Assembly: GCA_937892545.1 (NCBI GenBank)
Contig: CALAFO010000017.1
Span: forward strand, 32,694 to 96,693
Length of the DNA stretch: 64,000 bases
DNA from: Scatosoma sp002474405
Lineage (GTDB): Bacteria > Bacillota > Clostridia > Christensenellales > Borkfalkiaceae
Direction of reading: 5' to 3'
Shown: positions 17,397 to 25,833 of the stretch, one piece after another
Layout: each line of letters opens with the position of its first letter
Numbering within the stretch: the first letter of the stretch is position 1
The notes under the pieces: model-generated
Seen by the model: the letters and a program-made list of their open reading frames with translations, nothing else
Told to the model about the DNA's origin: nothing
The model's database searches: none
Translations under genes and position numbers: made by a program

Positions 17397-19574
17397 TTAA
17401 ACCGCCGTTAAATGATATTCTATCGCCGAAAAATCTTCTTTCGGGATGTCGAGAAGAAGCCCGATGGTTCTGAGCGCTTTGCCGCTTGCCACCGCCCCGG
17501 TTTCTTCGATTTTATAAAACGTTTCGTCGTTCAGCCCGTCGATTTTCAGGCGCTTCTGAAGTTCGTTCGCTTCAACGGTGCCGAAAAGTCCGCTGACCCG
17601 TGCTTTCTTTTTGCCCGGCAACACCTGCGCGATTGCCCAGAGTTCGCGTTCTTTGCCGCCGTTCAGGCGATACAGCTCGCCGCGGAGAACGAATTCTTCG
17701 TCTTTACGGTAACGGCGTATCTGTTTTTTGATTTCGGCGCTCTGTTCCGTCGTAAGAGCGCATACGTCGAATTCGTAACCGAACACGCCCACAGAAGCCA
17801 CGACGTAGCGGGATTCCGCGGAAACGCTACGGTGCGTAAGGTGATTCGGGCACACCGAAAAATGCGCGGAAATGCAGGCGTACGGATAGGCGAACGACGT
17901 GCCGTGCTGAATTGCCGTGCGACCGTAAGCGTCGGTGTTGTCGCTCGTCCAGATTTGCGGGAAGTAATACAGCATGCCCGCATCGAATCTGCCGCCTCCG
18001 CCGCTGCAGCCTTCCATGAGCAGATCGGGGAAGCGATCGATCAGCCGCTGCGCGAGACGATACACGCCGAGGATGTACCGATGCGCCGTTTCGCCGCGGC
18101 GCCATGCGGGAAGATACGCCGAATATCTGTCCGCAAGGTATCTGTTCATATCCCATTTGACGAAAGTTACGCCGTTTTCTTCGATGATGCGGCTCATTTT
18201 TTCGTAAATGTAATCCACCACGTTCGGGTTGCAGAAATCGAGCAGAAGCTGACTTCTGCCGCGCACCACGCCGCCCGCGGGATATTTCAGGCACCATTCG
18301 GGATGCTCGGCGTAAAGGCGGGTGTTTTCGTTGACCATTTCCGGTTCGAACCACAAGCCGAAGCCGATGTTTCTTGCCCGGCAACGTTCCGCCACCGCTT
18401 TCAAGCCGCCCGGAAGTTTTTTTGCGTCCGTTTCCCAGTCGCCGAGTCCGCCGCAATCGTCGTTGCGGTTTTCGAACCAGCCGTCGTCCAGCACGAACGT
18501 ATCGGCGCCGAGCTCCGCCGTTTTATCGATGAGCGAAAAAAGCTTTTCGGAATCGAAATCGAAATACGTGGCTTCCCAGTTGTTTACCACGACGGGGCGC
18601 CGCGCGTACGCGAATTTTTCGCGCAGCAGGTATTTTTGGTACAGCGAATGGAACGTACGCGACATGCCGCCCGTACCCGAAGCCGAATAAACAAGCACCG
18701 CTTCCGGCGAAATAAACGTTTCGCCGCCGTCCAGCACCCATTCGAAACCCGTTTCGTTGATGCCGCCCTGCACCCTGAGCATGCCGTAGTGGGATACTTC
18801 CGCCGAAAAAGAAAACTCTCCGCTGTACACCAGCGCGAAGCCGTATGCTTCGCCGTTCGTTTCCGTGGTTTCCTTTCTTCTGAGCGCGAAAAACGGATTG
18901 AGATAATGCGAGGACGTGCCCCTGAGCCCCGAAGAAATCTGCGTTACGCCCGGCGGGCATGCCGCCCATACGGGCGTGCGTTCGGCACACGGTCTGCCGT
19001 ACAGGCGCAGACTTTCGAAGTCGCTTTCCGGCATATCCAGACTGAACGAATACAAGCGTCTGATTACGACGGGCACATCCCCCTCGTTGATCAGCTCCGC
19101 GCGCCTGACGACGGCGTTTTCGTCGTCGTACGCGGTGTAATACAAATTCAGCGCGAGCGAATGTTCCGCATCGTAAAGGGTAACTTTCAACGTGCTTCCG
19201 CCGCGGAGATGAGGCAAGCCGCAAGGTGCGATTTTTTTGGCGGAAATTTCGTGCGAACGATACCTGAAATCCGTACGGGTGCAGCCTTCCGCCGTTTTAA
19301 TCAGCAGCATCGGCATGCGATTATCGCCGAGCTCCGCAACGGGACATTCGTTCAGGACGGTATCGAGGCTGGCGGTGCGGTTTTTCGCGTCGCCGAAATT
19401 GCCGGAAAAGCCCCTGTCCTCATCGCGGAAAGCGAACGACAGCGTTTCGCGCTCGTCCAGCTTTTCGCCGAAATACAGATGCCGCAGAAAGCCGTACTCG
19501 TCCACGCGGAAAGCATAGCCCGCCGAAGCGCACGTCAATCTGAATATTTTGTTGTCTGCGTTATAAGAAATCAT
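17397..19574 (-). CDS. Alpha-galactosidase, GH36
   Basis: A 725-residue cytoplasmic enzyme of typical GH36 length. It has an N-terminal beta-supersandwich (1-320), a (beta/alpha)8 barrel and a C-terminal beta domain. The nucleophile is Asp475 in VKWDMNRYL and the acid/base Asp545 in WTSDNTDA. The sugar-binding motif LDDGWFENRN (about 362-371) and EGCSGGGGRFD are also canonical. It releases alpha-galactose from raffinose-family sugars or galactomannan/arabinogalactan side chains. It is the first gene of a three-gene run and divergent from the AraC regulator, which probably controls it. Confidence 0.93.
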   Translation of the reverse strand: MISYNADNKIFRLTCASAGYAFRVDEYGFLRHLYFGEKLDERETLSFAFRDEDRGFSGNFGDAKNRTASLDTVLNECPVAELGDNRMPMLLIKTAEGCTRTDFRYRSHEISAKKIAPCGLPHLRGGSTLKVTLYDAEHSLALNLYYTAYDDENAVVRRAELINEGDVPVVIRRLYSFSLDMPESDFESLRLYGRPCAERTPVWAACPPGVTQISSGLRGTSSHYLNPFFALRRKETTETNGEAYGFALVYSGEFSFSAEVSHYGMLRVQGGINETGFEWVLDGGETFISPEAVLVYSASGTGGMSRTFHSLYQKYLLREKFAYARRPVVVNNWEATYFDFDSEKLFSLIDKTAELGADTFVLDDGWFENRNDDCGGLGDWETDAKKLPGGLKAVAERCRARNIGFGLWFEPEMVNENTRLYAEHPEWCLKYPAGGVVRGRSQLLLDFCNPNVVDYIYEKMSRIIEENGVTFVKWDMNRYLADRYSAYLPAWRRGETAHRYILGVYRLAQRLIDRFPDLLMEGCSGGGGRFDAGMLYYFPQIWTSDNTDAYGRTAIQHGTSFAYPYACISAHFSVCPNHLTHRSVSAESRYVVASVGVFGYEFDVCALTTEQSAEIKKQIRRYRKDEEFVLRGELYRLNGGKERELWAIAQVLPGKKKARVSGLFGTVEANELQKRLKIDGLNDETFYKIEETGAVASGKALRTIGLLLDIPKEDFSAIEYHLTAV

Positions 19575-19639
19575 AATACAATACCTGATTCACACGTTTG
19601 AAAAGATTAGGCATAACCGTGCGCGGCGCCGCGTTTTTC

Positions 19640-19668
19640 TTGACAAAAATCAACATAAAGTTTATAAT
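19640..19668 (+). promoter_or_regulatory. Promoter of the AraC-family regulator
   Basis: A perfect consensus promoter, TTGACA-17 bp-TATAAT, 53 bp before the ATG. It lies in the 147-bp region divergent from the GH36 gene. Confidence 0.8.
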
Positions 19669-19721
19669 ACCAAGTGAGAACGCCGCAGGCGGGAAAAGCT
19701 GCCGGGGAGGAATGAAGAGCC

Positions 19722-20642
19722 ATGAACGAAGAAAAATCGTCGCCCGTTTATAAAAACGGTTACAAAAAAGAAACCATCGACAATACGGAAGAGAAAAAGG
19801 CGGCGGGAAACGTTGGAAATATTACCGTTTTCAATAATTTTTACAACGATTCCGACATCTTCGTAATCAATTCCGGATACCAGAAGAAAGCGCAGCATTC
19901 GTTCGGTCCGCACGCGAACAATTATCACGTGCTGCAATTCATCATCGACGGCGAAGGCGTTTTGCAGATAGGCAACCGCGAATGGAAACTTACGCGGAAC
20001 ACCTTGTTTTACCTGCCCGCAAACACGATGTGCAAATACAGCGCCGACAAGAAATTTCCCTATGAATACTACTGGATTTCTTTTGTGGGAAAAGCCTCCG
20101 ACGAAATCCTTTCAAATTGCGGATTAAATAAAGAAAATCCCGTTTGCGTATTTAAAGATTCCGTTCTGAAAAAAGCGTTTATCAGCGTGTTTCAGAACCT
20201 CTATTCGGATAAACGCGATTGCTCGTACAAAATTTTATCCGAAATGTACTTCATTTTCGATTACGTTATACAAAATTCCGAGCTGAAAAGCAAACACGCT
20301 ACTTATCCGCCCTTTATTACGAACGCCATCGCGTTCATGAACGAAAATTATAAGTACGGACTGACCGTTGCGGAAGTTTGCGAACATCTCTTTATAAATA
20401 CGTCTTATTTTTCCGAACTGTTCAAGAAAAACACGGGGATGTCGCCCTCGGCGTATCTGATCGGACTGAGAATGTCGAACGCGGCGATTCTGCTGAAAAC
20501 GACCGACAGTTCCGTATCCGACGTTGCCGCAGGCGTGGGCATGATGCCGCTTGCGTTTACGGCGGCGTTCAAACGATATTACGGGCTGACTCCGAGCGAA
20601 TACCGAAGCCGCAAAAAACAAAAACTGATGAATATCGATTAA
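19722..20642 (+). CDS. AraC/XylS-family transcriptional regulator
   Basis: A 306-residue regulator. Residues 45-170 form a cupin-type sugar-sensing domain (HSFGPHANNYHVLQFIIDGEG, LPANTMCKYSA). Residues 205-300 hold two helix-turn-helix motifs, with LTVAEVCEHLFINTSYFSELF followed by the family signature FTAAFKRYYGLTPSEYR. It lies inside the polysaccharide locus, divergent from the GH36 gene and convergent with the big lipoprotein gene. Activation of the flanking operons by an arabinose- or galactose-containing oligosaccharide is inferred, not shown. Confidence 0.92.
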   Translation: MNEEKSSPVYKNGYKKETIDNTEEKKAAGNVGNITVFNNFYNDSDIFVINSGYQKKAQHSFGPHANNYHVLQFIIDGEGVLQIGNREWKLTRNTLFYLPANTMCKYSADKKFPYEYYWISFVGKASDEILSNCGLNKENPVCVFKDSVLKKAFISVFQNLYSDKRDCSYKILSEMYFIFDYVIQNSELKSKHATYPPFITNAIAFMNENYKYGLTVAEVCEHLFINTSYFSELFKKNTGMSPSAYLIGLRMSNAAILLKTTDSSVSDVAAGVGMMPLAFTAAFKRYYGLTPSEYRSRKKQKLMNID

Positions 20643-20658
20643 ATCCGCCCCGCCGTTC

Positions 20659-20687
20659 CGCCGCGCTTCCGTGCGCGGCGCTTTTTT
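20659..20687 (+). terminator. Terminator of the AraC-family gene
   Basis: A perfect 8-bp stem (CGCCGCGC with GCGCGGCG), a six-base loop, then C and seven T. Confidence 0.85.
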
Positions 20688-20730
20688 TGCCTGCAACCTG
20701 CTTTTGCGGATTGCAGGCAAACGCTTTACA

Positions 20731-23700
20731 TTAACTGTTTGCGGACGAAACCGTGTACCTGATATCGGAGAAACGAATGGCGGAAGTGTTGTTCCAGCTT
20801 GCCACGCCCGCTTTGAAGCCCGTTTCCGCAGGCTGAATGCCGAACGCGCCCTCAGCGGTTACGGTTGCAAGCAACGTTCCGTTGCACCGGAAGCTGAACG
20901 ATCCGTCGGCGTATTCCAGTTTCAGAACGGTGCCGCCCTCTTGCAGAAGCATATCGGTACCCTTATAAATCTCTTTATTCGTCTCGGTGCTCCACTGGTA
21001 GTTGCAGTTTAACTGCACTGTGCCGTAAGAAACATAGAACTGAATGGAACCGTTGGCGCCCACCACGGTGAAGCCCGCGGATACCGCCGTATCGGGATAA
21101 GTTACCCGTGTTTCGATAGAGAAGGCGTTGCCGCTTTCGCCGAATACCGCGTAAGCGCCGCTCCAGTCGCCACGGCTGACCGTTTCGATGGAACCGTCCG
21201 TATTGCGGACAGCTTTATAAATCGTATCCATTGCTACGTACGCGCCCATTTTTTCGGCGATTTCCGCCGCGTCGAACGTTACGGCATAATTCGTGAAGCG
21301 CACTTTGTTCGCTTCGTTGTTCCACGTTGCAACGCCCACTTTCAGCCCGCCCGCCGACTGAATGGAGTATGCCTCCGCATCGGTGAAAGATCTGATTTCA
21401 AAGCCCTCGTAATACAGATGGAACACGCCGTTGTTATGCGCAAGAGCGATTTTCTTGGTGTGCGGGGATACGAAATTGAAATAAGGCGCGCCCGTGTAGA
21501 TGGTTTTGCTTGCGCCCTCCGACCACTGATAGCCGCTGTTTACGACGATCGAATTGTACGTGAAGTATACCTGAACGGTTACTCCGTTGCTGCCTGCCAC
21601 CGTGAAGCCGACGGATTCGTTTTCGCTTAAAGCGTCGAACGACGTTTCGAAGAAGAAGTTTTCGCCGCTGTCTTTCAGTACGGCGTACGCGCCGCGCCAG
21701 CCGCCGATGGAGGTTTCGATACCGCCGTTTTTCAGTTCCGCATGGAACGAGGAAGATACTTTTACGGCAGCGTTTACGTTTGTGCGGATTTCGTCTTCGC
21801 GGAACGTTACCGAATAATCGGTGAACGTCGCCTGCGCGCTGTTCCAGTTGGCAACGCCTACACGGAAGCCGTTTTCGCCCGCCTGCATGCCGTACGTTTC
21901 CGCCTCGTCATCCGCAAACGAATACACTTCGAAGCCCTCGTAATAGATACGGAACACGCCGTCGATATGCGAAACGCCGAGACGGAAACCGTCGGTAAGG
22001 AACAAGAAGCTGCCCTCGGCAATCGAATATACGGTAGTGCTTGCGCCGGTAGCCCACTGATAATTTGCGTTGACGACGATATTCCAGTAAGTTACGTAAA
22101 TCTGAATGCTGGCGTCGTCCTTACCCATAACGGTGAAGCCGGCGCTGGTTCCCGCATCGGAAGAAGTAATCGTGGTTTCCGCATAGAAGTTGTTGCCGCT
22201 GCCGTCAAGAAGCGCATACGCGCCGCGCCAGCCGTCGATGGAAGTTTCGATGCTTCCGTTGTTTTTATTGTACTTCGCATACGCAAGCGCGGAAGTTTTT
22301 ACGCTTGCATCGATTTTTGCCTGCACTTCGGCGGAATCGAACGTATATCCGTAATTATTGAACACCGCTTTCACGGAGTTGTTCCAGCTGGCGACACCTA
22401 CGCTGAAGCCGTCGCCTGCCTGCATGCCGTACGCTTCTTCATCGGTAACGGAGCAGACTTCGAAACCTTCGTAGAAGATGCGGAACACGCCGTCTTTATG
22501 CGCGAACGCGACGGTTACGCCGCCCGTTTTCAACAGACGAAGATCGGCGATAGGTCTTTCGAGACTGAACACGGTTTTGGTGGACGCATTCGCTTCCCAC
22601 GCGTGATTCGCATTGAAAACGATGTTCCAGAACGTGAGGTAGAACTGAACGCTTGCGCCGCCCGAAGCTTTTGCCGTAAGCCCTACCGACGTAGTGAGAT
22701 CGGCGGAAGAAACGAACGTTTCCATGTAGAAATCTGTGCCGCCGTTGCCGAGGTACGCCCATGCGCCCGACCAGCCGCTTGCGGTGGTTTCGATTCTGTT
22801 ATCGGCGTAACGTCTTGCATTGCGGGAATCGCTCCAGGGCGTATCGTATACCACGAAATCGGCGCTGACGTTGCAGGTGCTGCCGAGATAGGAGAACGAA
22901 GCCGAAACTTCGAGATTGCCGTATTTTTTCAGGACGAGTTTGCCGTCTTCGAACGCGGCGATTTCCGCATCGTTCGCAGACCATTCGATGCCTTCCGTAA
23001 CGTTGCCGTAAGGCGTGCCGATGACGGGAACGACTTTATCGCCCGCGCGAAGTTCGGGTTCGGCAAGGAGCGCCGCCGAAACGCCGTCGAATTTCGCCTG
23101 CGCTTCGTTGCCCGTAAGAAGAGTTACTTCGTTGAACTGCGCCGAATGATTGAATCTCCACTGCGCCAGCCCTACGAGAAGTTCGTCGGCGGAACCGAAT
23201 AAGCCCGCCTGATTGCCCTTGCCCGTAATTTCCGCAGTTTTTACGGTGGCAAGATACGTGCCGTTGAGATAAAATACGAAGTTGCCGTTCGAATAGAAGA
23301 GTTCGAGAAGATTTTCGTCGCCGTTGGTTGCCGCAAACGCATCCGACGTAACCTCTCTGGTGCTCTGCCCCGCTTCCCACGCGTACGAATTGTTCTGCGT
23401 TAAAATACGGTTGCTGCCGTTGCCGCCGATATAGAACTGGGCGTTCTTCGTGCCGTCTTTTACATCCGCAAAGGTAAAGCCGGCGCTGATATCGGTATCC
23501 AGCCCGTCCGCAAAGTTTCTGATTTTCGCGGAATAGTAGAAGATATCGGAAAGAGATACCGTTTCAAGACGGTAGATGTATGCCGCGGTTTCCGAGCTCC
23601 ACTGATCGGTGAAGTCTACGGTGTACGAGGAATTTCTCGCGCGGACGTTCTGCGTGTTGGTTACGGTGTTGAACACGGCGTCTTTGCTGGCGCGTTCCGT

Positions 23701-24468
23701 AATCATCGTCTGGTTATCGAACGATAAAAAGTCCTGTTTCGTGAGCGAGCGACGGAAAGCTTTGCCGTTCGCATCGAAGAAATAGAAGTCCGTCTGCGTA
23801 TCCGGCGTAAGCGCGAATACGGAAAAATCGGTAATTTCGGCGTTGTTCGCGTCAAGAACCTTGCCCGCCTGCTTATAAACGTAATACTGCGACGTGGTGC
23901 CGTCCGCTCTGGTTACGGCGATACGGTTGGTTTCGAACGCGTAGTATACTTTAAGAACAAGCCCTTCGGCGGCTTTGCCCGCAAGAACGCTCTTTTCGGA
24001 ATCGATTACGTAGCCCGTTTTTTCCGCGGGAGTGATTTTCACCTGCGAGCCGAACGGCGCTTCGGCGCTTTCGGTTTTATCGGCGGCAAACGTGAAATCG
24101 TTCTGCTGCACGTAATATTCCACGGTATACGCCACGGGATCGCCTTCCGATACCGTAACGGGAATGGTTTTTTCGTACGTCTGCCCGTCCGCTTCGGCTT
24201 TTACGGTAACGTTGCAGTTGCCCTGCGTTACGCCCGTGATCACGCCGCCGTCTACGGTGGCTATTTCCGTTTTATCGGAGCTCCATTCGTAAGAAGAAGC
24301 CCCTTCCAGCGTTGCCGTAACGGTGATAGAAGCGCCCGCTTTTACCGTTACGCTTTCGCTGCTGACTGTGAGCTCTTTTTCTTCTTTGCCGCAAGCGACA
24401 AAGGCGAACAGCGACAGAATCGCCGTTAAGATAAGAGCCGCGATACTCGTTTTTCTCGTCTTTCTCAT
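20731..24468 (-). CDS. Giant surface lipoprotein with Ig-like domains and four tandem ~176-residue repeats
   Basis: A 1245-residue lipoprotein with Cys26 in the lipobox FVAC. Domains in order are a BIG2-like module (33-107), a MucBP/InlB-like module (112-178), a divergent jelly-roll-like unit (about 285-450), a second Ig-like module (470-541) and four clear repeats (about 552-712, 728-892, 904-1068 and 1084-1240). Each repeat carries GW.GAYA.L, GFTV, a YQW segment and DGVF.IYYEGFEV, ending with VGVA.WN. The repeats look like concanavalin/LamG-type sandwich folds, so multivalent glycan binding is likely. I know no named family for them. It is the last gene of the transporter/GH43 operon. Confidence 0.75.
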   Translation of the reverse strand: MRKTRKTSIAALILTAILSLFAFVACGKEEKELTVSSESVTVKAGASITVTATLEGASSYEWSSDKTEIATVDGGVITGVTQGNCNVTVKAEADGQTYEKTIPVTVSEGDPVAYTVEYYVQQNDFTFAADKTESAEAPFGSQVKITPAEKTGYVIDSEKSVLAGKAAEGLVLKVYYAFETNRIAVTRADGTTSQYYVYKQAGKVLDANNAEITDFSVFALTPDTQTDFYFFDANGKAFRRSLTKQDFLSFDNQTMITERASKDAVFNTVTNTQNVRARNSSYTVDFTDQWSSETAAYIYRLETVSLSDIFYYSAKIRNFADGLDTDISAGFTFADVKDGTKNAQFYIGGNGSNRILTQNNSYAWEAGQSTREVTSDAFAATNGDENLLELFYSNGNFVFYLNGTYLATVKTAEITGKGNQAGLFGSADELLVGLAQWRFNHSAQFNEVTLLTGNEAQAKFDGVSAALLAEPELRAGDKVVPVIGTPYGNVTEGIEWSANDAEIAAFEDGKLVLKKYGNLEVSASFSYLGSTCNVSADFVVYDTPWSDSRNARRYADNRIETTASGWSGAWAYLGNGGTDFYMETFVSSADLTTSVGLTAKASGGASVQFYLTFWNIVFNANHAWEANASTKTVFSLERPIADLRLLKTGGVTVAFAHKDGVFRIFYEGFEVCSVTDEEAYGMQAGDGFSVGVASWNNSVKAVFNNYGYTFDSAEVQAKIDASVKTSALAYAKYNKNNGSIETSIDGWRGAYALLDGSGNNFYAETTITSSDAGTSAGFTVMGKDDASIQIYVTYWNIVVNANYQWATGASTTVYSIAEGSFLFLTDGFRLGVSHIDGVFRIYYEGFEVYSFADDEAETYGMQAGENGFRVGVANWNSAQATFTDYSVTFREDEIRTNVNAAVKVSSSFHAELKNGGIETSIGGWRGAYAVLKDSGENFFFETSFDALSENESVGFTVAGSNGVTVQVYFTYNSIVVNSGYQWSEGASKTIYTGAPYFNFVSPHTKKIALAHNNGVFHLYYEGFEIRSFTDAEAYSIQSAGGLKVGVATWNNEANKVRFTNYAVTFDAAEIAEKMGAYVAMDTIYKAVRNTDGSIETVSRGDWSGAYAVFGESGNAFSIETRVTYPDTAVSAGFTVVGANGSIQFYVSYGTVQLNCNYQWSTETNKEIYKGTDMLLQEGGTVLKLEYADGSFSFRCNGTLLATVTAEGAFGIQPAETGFKAGVASWNNTSAIRFSDIRYTVSSANS
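20749..22815 (-). repeat. Four tandem ~176-residue protein repeats
   Basis: The coding sequence holds four consecutive copies of a module about 176 codons long. Landmark motifs recur in register: IET....GWRGAYA, NIVVNANYQW, VFRIYYEGFEV and GMQAG..GF.VGVA. Copies two and three are the most alike, and the last lacks the EGFE motif. The pattern indicates in-gene duplication followed by divergence. Confidence 0.85.
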
Positions 24469-24490
24469 ACATCCTCCATAAGATTATAAA

Positions 24491-25831
24491 TTATATTTTT
24501 ACTCCGTACTCTGCGGCAAGTACGTTAAGTTCGGCTTCCGTGGAAAAGGCGTCCGCGCGGTAGGCGGAATACACCGCGTCGGCGCACTGGGAATAAAATC
24601 CTACGTAACAATCGGAAGTGAAATCGGTTAAATTCGCCGTGGAAACAAGCGCGCCGCGCACGTACAGGCTGATTTGCGCGCCCCGTTTCACGACGGTGAG
24701 TTTCACGGACGAAACGGGTTCGGCAAGGCGTTCGTCGAGCAGCTGAGAAATCGACCACGTGGCGGACGCGAGCGATTCCACGCGGATGCCGTTCATCGTG
24801 CCGTCGGCGCCGAGATATTTCCCGGTGATAAGCATGCCGTACACTTTCTGCGCCGTATCCATAATCATCAGCCCCGCTTTCGGATTATCGTCGCACGAGG
24901 CGAGAACGCCTTTGAGCGATACTTCGGCGGTGGCGATGAAATTCGAAGCGTAAATGTTTTTAAAATAGATATATTGCCATTGCGCGCCCTTGCTTTCCAC
25001 GATTCTTTCGCTTTCGCGGGAAACATCCCAGTTGGCGGACTTTGCAAAACCGCTCTTCTGATCGCCGACGATCGCGTTATCCGCGTCCGCCGATTCGTAA
25101 CCGTCGACGCCGAATCTGTAATACGCCGGCGTATAAATCCACGGGAATTGCAACAGGCGCATGACCGTTACGGTGGCGGAACCGGGAAGGAAGCCGCGGT
25201 ATTCGGGAAGAATATTCACATAATCGGGAATTCCGCCCGATACGTCTACGTTCAGCTCGGTATACGGGATAAACACTTCGAACGAAGCGCCCGTAGTTTC
25301 GCCGCTGTTGATTACGCCGTCCACTTTCACGGCGCTTTCGCCGCGGAGCCCGGTGGCGAACACCACGTTGCCGTTCACGTCGATCATCAGCTGTTCGCGG
25401 ATGACGGTGGGTTGCGCCTCGTTCTGATCGGCGCCCTTGTTCAGGCAGAAGAAATACAGTTCCCAGCCGGTGTTGTAATCGGGCGCGAAAGAGCCGAACG
25501 AATCGCTGTTTTTAATGTTGTTATCGTACGATCTGCCCGCGATGTACACGCCCGTTGCGGAGGGAAACGCGGTGATTTCGTGATGCGCGTAGAGATTTTC
25601 GGTATCTTCCGCGTAGCCGCAGGAATACCATTTTTTGCCCGCGTACTCCTCTTCGGAAATTTCTCCGTCGATTGTGATTGCTGCATCGGACACTTCGTCG
25701 GGATATGCGCCGAAAGCGCCTCTGTAATCGGGTTCGTACGTTTTTTCGGCGGGAAGCGGCTGCGCGCCGCCAGCCGAAAAGCTTATCAGACAGGACGTGA
25801 ATAACGCCGCAAAAGCCATCTTCTTTTTCAT
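24491..25831 (-). CDS. Secreted CBM9-like carbohydrate-binding protein
   Basis: A 446-residue exported protein with a signal peptide (1-28, hydrophobic LFTSCLISFSAGG). Residues 40-270 resemble a CBM9/DOMON-type sandwich (AITIDGEISEEEYAGKKWY, then IREQLMIDVNGNVVF and FEVFIPYTELN). The C-terminal 150 residues form a second sandwich with GLMIMD and VGFYSQCADAVYSA. No catalytic residues are visible. GGAGG precedes the ATG at 25831 by six bases, and the start lies two bases behind the GH43 stop. Extra frame upstream to 26011 is inside GH43 and is rejected. It probably binds the glycan the neighbouring GH43 attacks. Confidence 0.65.
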   Translation of the reverse strand: MKKKMAFAALFTSCLISFSAGGAQPLPAEKTYEPDYRGAFGAYPDEVSDAAITIDGEISEEEYAGKKWYSCGYAEDTENLYAHHEITAFPSATGVYIAGRSYDNNIKNSDSFGSFAPDYNTGWELYFFCLNKGADQNEAQPTVIREQLMIDVNGNVVFATGLRGESAVKVDGVINSGETTGASFEVFIPYTELNVDVSGGIPDYVNILPEYRGFLPGSATVTVMRLLQFPWIYTPAYYRFGVDGYESADADNAIVGDQKSGFAKSANWDVSRESERIVESKGAQWQYIYFKNIYASNFIATAEVSLKGVLASCDDNPKAGLMIMDTAQKVYGMLITGKYLGADGTMNGIRVESLASATWSISQLLDERLAEPVSSVKLTVVKRGAQISLYVRGALVSTANLTDFTSDCYVGFYSQCADAVYSAYRADAFSTEAELNVLAAEYGVKI

Positions 25832-25833
25832 CT

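Noticed and set aside
17412..19601. 729-codon open frame on the plus strand across the GH36 gene
   Set aside because: A mirror of the alpha-galactosidase coding sequence, rich in Arg, Phe and His as antisense frames here are; no start signal and no known motif.
20689..20718. Hairpin GCCTGCAA/TTGCAGGC before the stop of the giant lipoprotein gene, as a minus-strand terminator
   Set aside because: The stem is real, but on the minus strand it is followed by A residues and not by a U tract, so intrinsic termination is not supported.
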